From Thermoanaerobaculum aquaticum (GTDB taxonomy: Bacteria > Acidobacteriota > Thermoanaerobaculia > Thermoanaerobaculales > Thermoanaerobaculaceae): 38,879 nt of DNA. Each line of letters begins with the position of its first letter. Position 1 is the stretch's first letter. A model generated the notes under the pieces. That model saw only the letters and a list, made by a program, of their open reading frames with translations, made no database searches and was not told the origin of the DNA. Below are positions 1-7,922 of the stretch, one piece after another. The position numbers and the translations under genes were made by a program. The stretch is taken from positions 75,748 to 114,626 of the forward strand of contig NZ_JMFG01000016.1 in NCBI RefSeq assembly GCF_000687145.1, given 5' to 3'.

Positions 1-154
1 GGGGCTAAGCGAGCGGAAGGGTGGGCGGAGCGCGAGCGGCCCCCCGCGTCGAATGTGGGGCCTGCGCTCCTGCTGTGGGGCCGCCGCTCCGCGGCGGCTA
101 AGAAAAGAAGCGACCCGCAGGTCTTGCATTTTTTGCGGATCACGCAGGGAGCGA
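1..154. other. GC-rich non-coding segment with hairpin
   Basis: No convincing gene is seen here. An 8-base perfect inverted repeat (GCCGCCGC, loop TCC, GCGGCGGC) lies at 80-98, downstream of the minus-strand export operon. It has no T-run after it in that direction, so it is at best a weak or factor-dependent terminator. GCGAGCGG occurs twice, at 9-16 and 32-39. Confidence 0.4.
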
Positions 155-1249
155 CTAGCTCAAGCTCCGACGAAAGCGCATTCGCGCCACCAGCAGAATC
201 ACCCCATCCACCACCACCAGCGCCAGCACCTGGGGCCAAAGGACCTCCAGCCCCACGCCTTTGAGGAAAACCCCCCGGAGGATCGTGACGAAGTAGCGCA
301 GCGGCACCGCGTAGGTGAGCATCTGGAAAAACCGCGGCATGTTTTCAATGGGGAAGATAAAGCCCGAAAGGTAAATTTGCGGCAGCATGAACACGAAAGC
401 GGCGAGCATCATGGCTTGCTGCTGGGTCTCGGCAAGCGTGGAAACCAAAAGCCCCAACCCCAAAGTGGCCAGCACAAAGGGCACGCAAAGCAGCAGCAAC
501 AGCCACACCGAGCTGCGCAGGGGAACGTGAAAGTAAAAGACAACCACCGGCAGCGCGGTGAGGATTTCCACAAAACCCACCAGCGCGTAAGGCACGAGCT
601 TGCCCAGGATGATTTGGCGCGGCAAAAGCGGCGTGACCAAAAGCTGTTCCCAGCTTCCCAGCTCCCGTTCCTTCACCAGCGCCATGGAAGCCAGCATCAT
701 GGTGGTGACCATGATGATCATGGCCAAAACCCCCGGCACCATGAAGTTGCGGGAAAGCAAGTCGGGGTTGTACAAAACCTTGGGGCGCACCTCGATGATT
801 GGCTGCAACCTGGCTTCGCGGTTGACCTGGAGCAGCACCCCCTGGGCGTAGGCCAGCCCCACCGTGCCGGTGGTGGCGTCGGAACCATCCACCAGGAGCT
901 GCACGGCCACCGGCTCGCCCCGCAGCCGGGCTGCCCCGTAGCCTTCGGGGATCGTTAGCGCCAGCTTGACCTTCCCCGCCGCCACCAAACCGTCCAGCTG
1001 CCGCTGGTCTGAAACCACCGCCACCAGGGCAAAGTAGCGGGAGGCTGTGAAGCGCTCCAGCAGGGCGCGCGATTCGCTGCTGCGGTCCAAGTCGCAAAGC
1101 CCCAGCTCCACCAGCTTCACGTCGGTGGTGGCGGCGTAGCCCAAGATGATGAGCTGGAAAATGGGCGCCAGAAAAAGGATCGGCAGGATCTTTCGGTCCC
1201 TTTTCAGCTGCAAAAGCTCCTTCCTCATGAGGGCGAGAATTGCCCGCAT
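155..1249 (-). CDS. ABC-2 type export permease (YbhR/YbhS-like)
   Basis: Membrane subunit of an ABC exporter, 364 aa. One transmembrane segment lies near residues 20-40 after a charged KELLQLKRDRK start, followed by an extracytoplasmic domain of roughly 130 residues. About five membrane segments then begin at the FMVPGVLAM stretch. The conserved cytoplasmic KERELGSWEQLLVTPL loop and the LSGFIFPIENMP segment are typical of ABC-2 membrane proteins. The stop is TAG at 155-157. Its ATG lies one base after the stop of the preceding permease gene, so the two are translationally coupled. The pair probably forms a heterodimer powered by the ATPases at 2351-3298 and 4590-5528. The substrate is unknown. 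The YbhFSR family is linked to drug and cation export, but nothing here proves that. Confidence 0.9.
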   Translation of the reverse strand: MRAILALMRKELLQLKRDRKILPILFLAPIFQLIILGYAATTDVKLVELGLCDLDRSSESRALLERFTASRYFALVAVVSDQRQLDGLVAAGKVKLALTIPEGYGAARLRGEPVAVQLLVDGSDATTGTVGLAYAQGVLLQVNREARLQPIIEVRPKVLYNPDLLSRNFMVPGVLAMIIMVTTMMLASMALVKERELGSWEQLLVTPLLPRQIILGKLVPYALVGFVEILTALPVVVFYFHVPLRSSVWLLLLLCVPFVLATLGLGLLVSTLAETQQQAMMLAAFVFMLPQIYLSGFIFPIENMPRFFQMLTYAVPLRYFVTILRGVFLKGVGLEVLWPQVLALVVVDGVILLVARMRFRRSLS

Positions 1250-1250
1250 G

Positions 1251-2354
1251 TTAGAGGGTCCTCCTGCTGCGCAGCACCGCTACCGTGAGCACGACCAGCG
1301 CAAAAACCGCCAGCGCCAGCGCTTGGTCCCACCAAACTGCCACCGGGTTAGCCTTCAGGACGATGCCCCGCAGCGCCACCAGAAAGTAGCGGGCGGGAAC
1401 CAGGGTGGTCACCAGCTGAATGGCCCGGGGCATGGAGGAAATGGGAAAGATAAAGCCCGAGAGCAACAGCGTGGGCAGCATGGTGGAAAGCAAGCCCAAC
1501 TGAAAGGCAACCTGCTGGGTGTCGGCCACGGTGGAAATCAAAAGCCCCCAGCCCAGGCCGCCCAAGAGAAAAAGCACGGTGATGAGAAAAAGCCAGACGA
1601 GAGAGCCGCGCACCGGCACCTGGAAAAGCCCGTGGGCCACGGCCAGTGCCAAAGCCGCCGCCAAAAGACCCAGGATCAGGTAAGGCAAAGTTTTGCCCAG
1701 CACCAGCTCCAGGGGGCGCAGGGGTGTGGCCCGGAGGCATTCCACGGTGCCCCGCTCTTTTTCCCGCACTACGGCCAGGGCGGTGGCTACGACCGAGGTA
1801 ATCATGAGGATGAAGGCCAACAAGCCCGGTACCAGGAAGATCGAAGAGCGCAAGTTGGGGTTGTACCAGACCAGCGGTTTGGCTGCCACCGGGCCTTTTC
1901 CCTGGTACCAAACAACCTTGGGGGACACGACGTTGGCGAGGAGTTCGCCGTACGCCAAAACCGCGGTGGCGGTGCGCGCATCGGAACCGTCCACCACAAA
2001 CTGCACCGGAGCCTTGCGGCGGGCCTGGAGGTTGGCGCCAAAATCCGCGGGGATCACCAGCGCGGCCTGCACGGTAAAAGAATCGAACCAGCGATCCAGC
2101 TCCCGGATGTCCCGGGAAAAGGCCACCAAGTCAAAGGTGGTGCCGGCGGCAAAGCTTTGGATGAGCTGGCGGGAGGCTGGGGTTTGGTCCTGGTCCACGA
2201 CGCCCAGGCGCAGGTGCTCCACGTCGAAGGAAAGGGCATACCCGTACATGAGCAGCAACACTCCGGGCATGATCAAAAGCGCCGCCAAGCTGCGGAAATC
2301 CCGAAGCAAATGGAGGGTTTCCTTATAAGCCAACGCGCGAATACGGCGGATCAA
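1251..2354 (-). CDS. ABC-2 type export permease (YbhS/YbhR-like)
   Basis: Second ABC-2 membrane subunit, 367 aa, with the same layout as its neighbour: an N-terminal membrane segment, a large periplasmic domain, then about five helices. It carries the family loop VVREKERGTVECLRATPL and the segment LLSGFIFPISSMP. The best start is TTG at 2354. It overlaps the TGA of the upstream ATPase (TTGA) and is preceded by GGAGGAAAAG, a good ribosome site. The parallel motifs in the two permeases suggest an old duplication that became a heterodimer, matching the two non-identical ATPases in the operon. Confidence 0.9.
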   Translation of the reverse strand: MIRRIRALAYKETLHLLRDFRSLAALLIMPGVLLLMYGYALSFDVEHLRLGVVDQDQTPASRQLIQSFAAGTTFDLVAFSRDIRELDRWFDSFTVQAALVIPADFGANLQARRKAPVQFVVDGSDARTATAVLAYGELLANVVSPKVVWYQGKGPVAAKPLVWYNPNLRSSIFLVPGLLAFILMITSVVATALAVVREKERGTVECLRATPLRPLELVLGKTLPYLILGLLAAALALAVAHGLFQVPVRGSLVWLFLITVLFLLGGLGWGLLISTVADTQQVAFQLGLLSTMLPTLLLSGFIFPISSMPRAIQLVTTLVPARYFLVALRGIVLKANPVAVWWDQALALAVFALVVLTVAVLRSRRTL

Positions 2355-3298
2355 GGCTCTTTTCCTCCCTCCTGTTCGGCTTTCTGGATCACAAACACGA
2401 AAACGTCCTCCAACGACGGCTCTGCCGGTCTGGCCCAGTGGACCCCTACCCCACGGGCTGGCAACTCAACGAGCAGCTGCTGCAGGTCATGCGGCTGGCG
2501 AAGCAAGCAGTGGATGGTGGTGCCAAAAAGGGCGGCGTCTTCCACGTGCGGGAGGGAGCCAAGCACCTTGAGGGCCAGCCCCGGATCGGAAGCCTCGAGG
2601 GCCACCAGAGACCGGGAGGGGATTAGAGCTTTGAGGTTGGCCACGGTGTCCAGGGCCAGAAGCTTTCCGGCGTGCATGAGCGCCACCCGGTGACAGCGCT
2701 CCGCCTCGTCCATGGCGTGGGTGGTGACAAAAACCGTTACGCCTTGCACGGAAAGCGCGTCAATGATTTCCCAAAAATCCCTGCGGGCTTCGGGGTCCAC
2801 ACCGGAGGTGGGCTCGTCCAAAAACACCAGCTTGGGCTGGTGCAACAGCGTGGCGGCCAGCGCCAGCCGCTGGCGAAAGCCCAGGGGGAGCTCCCGCACC
2901 AGCAGGTGCTGGTGGTCCCAGAGCTGCGATTGGTCAAGCCCGTTCTCCACCGCCTTTCGCAGGCGGGGGCCGGCGAGACCGTAAGCAGAACCCCAGAACT
3001 CCAGGTTTTCCACCACCGTGAGGTCGGTGTAAAGGGAAAACTTTTGGGACATGTAGCCCAGTTGCCGCCGGAGGTGGAGGGCCTGGGTGGTGATGTCGAA
3101 CCCCAGGGCGGTAGCCCGGCCGGAGGAAGGGGGGAGCAAGCCACAGAGCATGCGGATGGTGGTGGTTTTACCGGCACCGTTGGAGCCCAGGAAGCCAAAG
3201 ATCTCGCCGGGAGCTACCGAGAAGCTCACCCGGTTCACGGCCACAAAGGCGCCAAAGGCCCGGGTCAGCTCCCGCGCTTCCACAGCCCAGGGGTTCAC
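2351..3298 (-). CDS. ABC exporter ATPase, variant signature motif
   Basis: Nucleotide-binding subunit of the exporter. The start is chosen as GTG at 3298, which overlaps the TGA of the TolC gene (GTGA) and follows AAAGGAG at a 9-base spacing. This gives 315 aa. An ATG at 3337 is possible but lies inside the upstream gene. Walker A GSNGAGKT is at 38-45, the Q-loop is in LGYMSQKF, Walker B KLVFLDE at 156-162 and the H-loop His in TTHAMDEAE at about 194. The ABC signature is degenerate: LPLGF at 137-141 where LSGGQ is expected. The sister ATPase has the opposite pattern. Together they match the two halves of YbhF, which is one fused protein in E. coli. Confidence 0.92.
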   Translation of the reverse strand: MNPWAVEARELTRAFGAFVAVNRVSFSVAPGEIFGFLGSNGAGKTTTIRMLCGLLPPSSGRATALGFDITTQALHLRRQLGYMSQKFSLYTDLTVVENLEFWGSAYGLAGPRLRKAVENGLDQSQLWDHQHLLVRELPLGFRQRLALAATLLHQPKLVFLDEPTSGVDPEARRDFWEIIDALSVQGVTVFVTTHAMDEAERCHRVALMHAGKLLALDTVANLKALIPSRSLVALEASDPGLALKVLGSLPHVEDAALFGTTIHCLLRQPHDLQQLLVELPARGVGVHWARPAEPSLEDVFVFVIQKAEQEGGKEP

Positions 3299-4593
3299 TG
3301 CCCAAGGCTCCTTTCCAGCCGTGCTTGCGCCATCCATGCCCGCACCCGGCTTTGCTCCAGCTCGAACTCCGCCCGGGCCAAGGCGCTTTCGGCCGCCAGG
3401 AGGTCCTCCACCCGGGCAAGCCCTGCCAGGTAGGTTTCCCGCACCGCGCGTTCCCGCTCCTGAGCCGCGGCCAAGGCTGTGGAGGCCGCGGGTATCAAAG
3501 CCAGGGCATCTTCCAGCTGCTGGCGGGCCCGCTCCACCTCCAGGGCAACGATCCGCTTGGCTTCTTCCAGTTGGGCCAAGGCCGCGTCACGCTGGGCGGC
3601 TGCGGCTGCAGCTTTGGCCTGGGCCTCGAAGCTGTCCCAGGCTTTGAAGTTGGCCAACAAACCCACGGACCAGCTTCCGTGCCAGCGGTTTTCCAGCGGG
3701 AAGTACCGGGGGTTGGGGCGGGAGTAGTCGTACTGGGCAAGCAAGGAAAAACGAGGCTTTTTCTCGGCGCGTTCGGCGTCTGCTTGAAGACCCAAGGCTT
3801 CCACCTGGTGGGATAGCGCTGCCAGCTCCGGGCGTTGCTGCAGCGCTGCCGCTAAAAGCTCGCTTAACGCCGGCGGTTCCGGGGGTGGGGTGGAATTGGG
3901 TTGCAGCTGCAGGGGTTGCTCGGGAGGCAAATGCAAGAGGGAGCGCAGGGTGGCCAGCTCTAAGGCGGCGGCGCTGCGAGCGGAAACCAGCGCCACCCGA
4001 GCCTGCTCGCGGTGGGCTTGGGCGGTAAGCACCGCCGCGCGGGTGGCAAGCCCCGCCTCTTCCAGGAGCCTGGTATCGGCGAGGTTTTGCTCCGCCCTCT
4101 GCAGGTCTTTTTCGGCCACCGCAACGAAAGAGCTGGCCAAAACCGCTTGCCAAAAGGCAAGGCGGGCTTGCAGCGCTACATCCAGGCGGGTTTGGGCTGT
4201 CTGGATGCTGGCTTGCTGGGACCGGCTTTGGGCGGCGCGGGTGCGGTAGCTGAGGCTTGCATCCAGCGGTTGGCTGACGGTGAGTGTCGCTCCCGCAACG
4301 CTTTCGATGGAGCTGTAAAGGGTTTGGCCCCCGAAGACTGCGGGCAAGCGAAACTCCGGGACCGAGCTGCGCTGGATCAGGTTGGCCTGCACATCCATCT
4401 GGGGCTTCTTCTTGCTGGCAACGGCAGCCGCCTGGGCTTGGCTGGCGGCAGCCAAAGCTTGGCTTTCCTGCAAGGAGTAGGACACGGCCAGGGCCAGCTC
4501 TCGGGCTTTGTCTTCCGTGAGGACCAAAGTATCTTGGCCCCAAGAAAAAGCGGGAAAAGCCAGAAAAGCGAGGAAAAGCGTGGTTTTTTTCAT
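3295..4593 (-). CDS. TolC-family outer membrane efflux protein
   Basis: Outer membrane channel, 432 aa. It has a clear Sec signal peptide (KK then a hydrophobic run, ending near FSWGQ) followed by a long Ala, Gln and Leu-rich coiled-coil body. The internal repeat expected of TolC proteins is visible as alternating helical hairpin regions with strand-like patches. Length is normal for the family. The ATG at 4593 overlaps the stop of the upstream ATPase (ATGA). Its position between the two ATPase genes is unusual, but it makes the operon a complete three-part exporter: lipoprotein adaptor, ABC pump and outer membrane duct. It implies a Gram-negative cell envelope. Confidence 0.93.
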   Translation of the reverse strand: MKKTTLFLAFLAFPAFSWGQDTLVLTEDKARELALAVSYSLQESQALAAASQAQAAAVASKKKPQMDVQANLIQRSSVPEFRLPAVFGGQTLYSSIESVAGATLTVSQPLDASLSYRTRAAQSRSQQASIQTAQTRLDVALQARLAFWQAVLASSFVAVAEKDLQRAEQNLADTRLLEEAGLATRAAVLTAQAHREQARVALVSARSAAALELATLRSLLHLPPEQPLQLQPNSTPPPEPPALSELLAAALQQRPELAALSHQVEALGLQADAERAEKKPRFSLLAQYDYSRPNPRYFPLENRWHGSWSVGLLANFKAWDSFEAQAKAAAAAAQRDAALAQLEEAKRIVALEVERARQQLEDALALIPAASTALAAAQERERAVRETYLAGLARVEDLLAAESALARAEFELEQSRVRAWMAQARLERSLGQ

Positions 4594-5528
4594 GGTTTTG
4601 GTTCTCCTGCGGCCCGGGAAAGCTCAAAGAGAAAGACGTCCTCTAGGGTTGGGGGTATTTCCTCAAACCGATGGAGGCGAATGCCACGGTTTTGGAAAAC
4701 TTGGGGCTCTGGCGGTGGAGCTTTTTCGGCCAGCGTGACGTGGAACCCCAAGCCGAACGGCTGCACGTCCGCCACACCGGGTAGGTCGGCCAAAACCGCC
4801 GCCAGCTCCGCCCGTGGCTCGCCTTCCACGGCGAGGAGCCGGCCCTTAAGCGCTTGAGTGAGCTCCCGGGGCGAACCCTGGGCCAAAACCTCCCCGCGGT
4901 GGAACAATACCACGCGGCTGGCCCGCTGGGCTTCGTCCAAGTAAGGCGTAGCCACCATGAGGGTAAGGCCTTCCGCCACGAACTCCCCCAGAAGGCGCCA
5001 GAAATCCCGGCGGCTAATGGGGTCAACGCCGGTGGTGGGCTCGTCCAGGATCAAAAGCCTGGGGTCGTGCATGAGGCTGGCGGCTAGCGCCAGCTTCCGC
5101 TTCATGCCTCCGGAAAGGGCCTGGGCGCGGCGGTCCTGAAAGTTGGCCAATCCCAGGCGTTGCAAAAGCAAGCTCCGTCGTTCTTGCCAGTGCTGCAGGC
5201 CCATCAGGTGGCCAATAAAGGCCAGGTTTTCGGCAACGCTTAAGTCGTCGTAAAGGGCAAAGTGCTGAGGCAGGTAGCCCAGCTGGTGGTGGAGCTCGCG
5301 GCGGTGCTTCCAGGCCTCCAGCCCAAAGACCTCCACCTTCCCGGCGCTCACCGGCTGAAGGCCAGCTGTGGCGCGAAGCAGGGAGGTTTTTCCGGCCCCG
5401 TCAGGGCCAATTAACGCCACCACCTCGCCGGCGGAAACACTCAAGGAAACCGAGGACACCGCCGTCACCGTCCCGTAGCGGATCGTGACCTCCTGGAGCA
5501 CCACCACCGCAGGGGAGGATCGTTTCAT
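4590..5528 (-). CDS. ABC exporter ATPase, canonical signature but H-loop His replaced
   Basis: Nucleotide-binding subunit, 312 aa. Walker A GPDGAGKT is at 41-48, the Q-loop in LGYLPQHF, signature LSGGM at 138-142 and Walker B RLLILDE at 157-163. The H-loop reads VATPYLDEA, with Pro195 where the switch histidine normally sits. The C-terminal part ends with the PTLEDVFLF motif common to this drug-export ATPase family. With the partner at 2351-3298 it should form an asymmetric dimer with one intact and one degenerate ATP site. The gene lies 9 bases after the adaptor gene and overlaps the TolC gene by 4 bases. Confidence 0.92.
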   Translation of the reverse strand: MKRSSPAVVVLQEVTIRYGTVTAVSSVSLSVSAGEVVALIGPDGAGKTSLLRATAGLQPVSAGKVEVFGLEAWKHRRELHHQLGYLPQHFALYDDLSVAENLAFIGHLMGLQHWQERRSLLLQRLGLANFQDRRAQALSGGMKRKLALAASLMHDPRLLILDEPTTGVDPISRRDFWRLLGEFVAEGLTLMVATPYLDEAQRASRVVLFHRGEVLAQGSPRELTQALKGRLLAVEGEPRAELAAVLADLPGVADVQPFGLGFHVTLAEKAPPPEPQVFQNRGIRLHRFEEIPPTLEDVFLFELSRAAGEPKP

Positions 5529-5537
5529 GAGGCCCCC

Positions 5538-6500
5538 TCAGGGCGCCGAAAAGAACGCATCGGCGGGCATGCCGGGCTTGAAAACGCCGCCGGGGTTTTC
5601 CAGCGCCACTTTGACCTTGAACACCAGTTTGGCCCGCTCGTCGGGGGTTTGCACGTTTTTGGGTGTGAACTCCGGCTGCGGCGCAATGAAGGAGACAACG
5701 CCTTCAAAGGTGTCGGTTCGGCCGTCCACTTTTACCTTAACGGTTTGACCGAGGCGGAGGTGGGCTAAGTGCGGCTCGTCCACGTACACTTCAAGCCACG
5801 GGTTGGCGAGGTCGGCTACCACCAGCACGGGGGTCCCGGCCGGGAGGAACTCGCCAGGCTCGGCCAGCTTCTCGATGACGGTGCCGGCAATGGGGGAAAC
5901 GATGACGCTGTCGGCCAGCACTTGCTCCAAAACCTTCACCTGCGCTTCGGCGGCAGCCAGGCGAGCGCGGGCAGCGGCTTTTTCTTCACTTCGAGCACCG
6001 GCCCGGAGAAGCTGCAGCCGGGCTTCCAGGGCCTTGACCTGTTGAGCAGCGGTGAGGGCTTTGGTTTCGGCGTCCTCCAGAAGCTTGCGGTTGGCGGCGC
6101 CCTTTTGCGCCAGCGGCTGATAGCGGGCCACATCCGCTTGCGCCGCGGCTAGCTCCGCCTGGGCTGCTTTTAACCGCGCTTGCGCCTCGGCAATTTCCTC
6201 CCGGCGGGCGCCGGCTTCCAGCAAGGCCAGCTCGGCGGCAGCGGCGTCTTTTTGCGCTTTGGCTTTTTCCAGTTCCCTTTGCAGTTGCGCTGTATCCAAC
6301 CGGGCCACCACGTCTCCGGCGTTGAGCGTTTCGCCTTCCTGGAAGCGCACCTCCAGGAGGGTTCCGGAGACCTTGCCGGCCAGGCGAACTTGCGTGGCCT
6401 CCACGTGACCTGAGGCGGAAAAGCCGCCCGAGCTGGGGCTGCGCTGGCAAGCAAGAAGCGGGAGAGAAACCGCGAGAAAAATAGCGGCTTTGTTGTTCAT
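5538..6500 (-). CDS. HlyD/RND-type membrane-fusion lipoprotein (YbhG-like)
   Basis: Periplasmic adaptor, 320 aa. The N-terminus has a lipoprotein signal with lipobox LLAC (Cys18 predicted to be lipidated). A biotinyl-lipoyl-like half (VSGTLLEVRFQEGETLNAGDVVARLD) follows. Next comes a long Ala and Glu-rich coiled-coil hairpin of roughly 130 residues containing two GARREE/GARSEE repeats. The second lipoyl half and a beta-barrel region (VIEKLAEPGEFLPAGTPVLVVADL) close the protein. The ATG overlaps the TetR stop (ATGA). The gene order regulator-adaptor-ATPase matches E. coli ybiH-ybhG-ybhF. Confidence 0.92.
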   Translation of the reverse strand: MNNKAAIFLAVSLPLLACQRSPSSGGFSASGHVEATQVRLAGKVSGTLLEVRFQEGETLNAGDVVARLDTAQLQRELEKAKAQKDAAAAELALLEAGARREEIAEAQARLKAAQAELAAAQADVARYQPLAQKGAANRKLLEDAETKALTAAQQVKALEARLQLLRAGARSEEKAAARARLAAAEAQVKVLEQVLADSVIVSPIAGTVIEKLAEPGEFLPAGTPVLVVADLANPWLEVYVDEPHLAHLRLGQTVKVKVDGRTDTFEGVVSFIAPQPEFTPKNVQTPDERAKLVFKVKVALENPGGVFKPGMPADAFFSAP

Positions 6501-7135
6501 GGCTGGCTCCCTTCTTTGGCGATTCCGTAAAGCAGGATTTGCGATAGCTCGGCGGCCAAGCTTTCCCTTGGGAGGGCTGGAAGCGGTTCCTCCACAAGGC
6601 CCAGTTGCTTGAGCCGATCCAGGAGCTTTCCCGCTTCCCAGGCAAGACCCAGGGTGCCGATGAGCGAAAGGTGCACCAGTGCGGGATTGGCAGCTTTGAG
6701 GCTCCCTGCGGCCACGCCCTCGGTCACCAACCGGCGGGTCACACCAAAGATGCGGGCCATGACCTGCAGCACTTCCGCCGGGATGTGCTCCAGCTCGGTG
6801 ACCAGCATGCGAAGCACCAGGCGGGGAAGGTGCGGATGGGTGGTAAAGACACGGGCAAACGCCGCTTGAAGCGTGATCAGCCGCGTGGCTGCCGGTCCCC
6901 TCAGCTCCGCCACCTCGCTGGCCGCCTGCTGCACGGGAGCCAGGGCATCCAGTACCGCTTGGGAAAACAGGGTTTGCTTGTCCCCCACGTGGTAGTAAAG
7001 CAACGCCTTGTTGACCCCAGCCCGGGCGGCAATTTCATCCATGGTGGCACCCACAAAGCCCTTCTCTGCAAAAACTTCCAGCGCCGCCGTCAGGATGTTC
7101 TTCGCGGCAGTTTTGCTGGGCTTCCCCCTTGGCAT
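6497..7135 (-). CDS. TetR/AcrR-family repressor of the export operon
   Basis: DNA-binding regulator, 212 aa, and first gene of the minus-strand operon. Residues 10-60 form a classic TetR helix-turn-helix (TMDEIAARAGVNKALLYYHVGDKQTLF). The remainder is a helical ligand-binding domain of normal size. The ATG at 7135 follows GGAGGTG, a near-complete match to the 16S 3' end. Because a palindrome sits just upstream at 7155-7175, autoregulation together with the whole operon is likely. The inducer is unknown. Confidence 0.93.
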   Translation of the reverse strand: MPRGKPSKTAAKNILTAALEVFAEKGFVGATMDEIAARAGVNKALLYYHVGDKQTLFSQAVLDALAPVQQAASEVAELRGPAATRLITLQAAFARVFTTHPHLPRLVLRMLVTELEHIPAEVLQVMARIFGVTRRLVTEGVAAGSLKAANPALVHLSLIGTLGLAWEAGKLLDRLKQLGLVEEPLPALPRESLAAELSQILLYGIAKEGSQP

Positions 7136-7154
7136 TGCACCTCCTCGAAATCGC

Positions 7155-7175
7155 GGTTAACCGTTTGGTTTAACC
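7155..7175. promoter_or_regulatory. Candidate TetR operator upstream of the export operon
   Basis: GGTTAACC, then GTTT, then GGTTTAACC form an imperfect palindrome with a perfect AACC-N4-GGTT core at 7159-7170. It lies 20-40 bases before the TetR start codon. A TTGACT box on the minus strand (7185-7180) lies just upstream. No good -10 box was identified, so the exact promoter is uncertain. Confidence 0.5.
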
Positions 7176-7296
7176 ATACAGTCAACATAACGTCCCCCGA
7201 TCGCCCTGTCAAGCGTCGGCTGTTGGCACGTGCGGTGAAAGAGAGGGCGCTGCCGTTGGTCTTCGGAGCATTCTGAAACTCAAATGCACCTTTTTG

Positions 7297-7325
7297 TTGC
7301 CAAAGTGAAAAACATCACTTATCGT
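7297..7325 (+). promoter_or_regulatory. Promoter of the oxoacid oxidoreductase operon with embedded operator
   Basis: TTGCCA (7297-7302) and TATCGT (7320-7325) are spaced by 17 bases and fit a sigma-70-type promoter. An inverted repeat AAGTGA-N6-TCACTT (7303-7320) fills the spacer. The GTGA-N6-TCAC core recurs at the hydrogenase and iorA promoters. Transcription would start near 7332, leaving a short leader that contains the G-rich ribosome site before the ATG at 7343. A second possibility is TTGGTC (7256) with TCAAAT (7280). Confidence 0.5.
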
Positions 7326-7342
7326 GTCAGGGGGGAGGGGTC

Positions 7343-7921
7343 ATGCGGGAGCTCAGAATCCACGGCCGGGGAGGGCAGGGCGCCGTTATTGCCTCGGAAA
7401 TCCTGGCGGAAGCGGCCTTTCTTGCTGGAGCCTACGTGCAAGCCTTTCCTTCTTTTGGTTCCGAGCGGAGGGGGGCACCGGTGGCGGCGTTCTTCCGCAT
7501 GGACGATAAGCCCATCCTGGTGCGCACTGAGGTTTACCAGCCCGATGGCGTGGTGGTGCTGGATGAAAGCCTGGTGACGCTGGGTTTGGCCAACGTCACG
7601 CAGGGGCTGAAAGTGGGTGGCTTTGTGCTTTTGAACTCCTCCAAGGAACCCGAGGCCTTTGCCCATCTGGGGTCTTTTACCGTGGCCACCGTGGACGCGT
7701 CCCGCATTGCCGTGGAGCACCATCTGGGTTCGCTTACCGCTCCCATCGTCAACACCGCCATTCTTGGAGCCTTAGCGGCGCTCACCGGCTGGGTTTCGCT
7801 TTCGCACCTAGAAGAGGCCATCCGCCACCACGTGCCGGTGAAGCCGGAGGAAAACGTGGCCGCGGCCCGCAAGGCTTTCGAGATGGTGAAGGTGCTGGAA
7901 GCCGCGCGGGCAGGGAGGTAG
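7343..7921 (+). CDS. 2-oxoacid:ferredoxin oxidoreductase, gamma subunit
   Basis: 192 aa, the usual size of the POR/VOR gamma subunit. The N-terminus carries the family glycine-rich motif RIHGRGGQGAVIASEIL. It is followed by FPSFGSERRGAPVAAFFRM and a VVVLDESL strand, all standard for this domain, which forms part of the CoA and interface region of the complex. It is the first gene of a four-gene unit (gamma, delta-GltD fusion, alpha, beta) with gaps of 1-7 bases or overlaps. Which oxoacid is used (pyruvate or a branched-chain oxoacid) cannot be decided from the sequence alone. Confidence 0.93.
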   Translation: MRELRIHGRGGQGAVIASEILAEAAFLAGAYVQAFPSFGSERRGAPVAAFFRMDDKPILVRTEVYQPDGVVVLDESLVTLGLANVTQGLKVGGFVLLNSSKEPEAFAHLGSFTVATVDASRIAVEHHLGSLTAPIVNTAILGALAALTGWVSLSHLEEAIRHHVPVKPEENVAAARKAFEMVKVLEAARAGR

Positions 7922-7922
7922 C

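Noticed and set aside
53-958. Long plus-strand open frame opposite the first permease gene
   Set aside because: Its composition is His, Gln and Lys-rich with no domain, while the opposite strand encodes a clear ABC-2 permease. It is an antisense shadow in GC-rich DNA.
1146-2693. 515-codon plus-strand open frame
   Set aside because: It crosses two well-supported minus-strand genes, is very rich in Gly, His and Gln, and has no recognisable motif.
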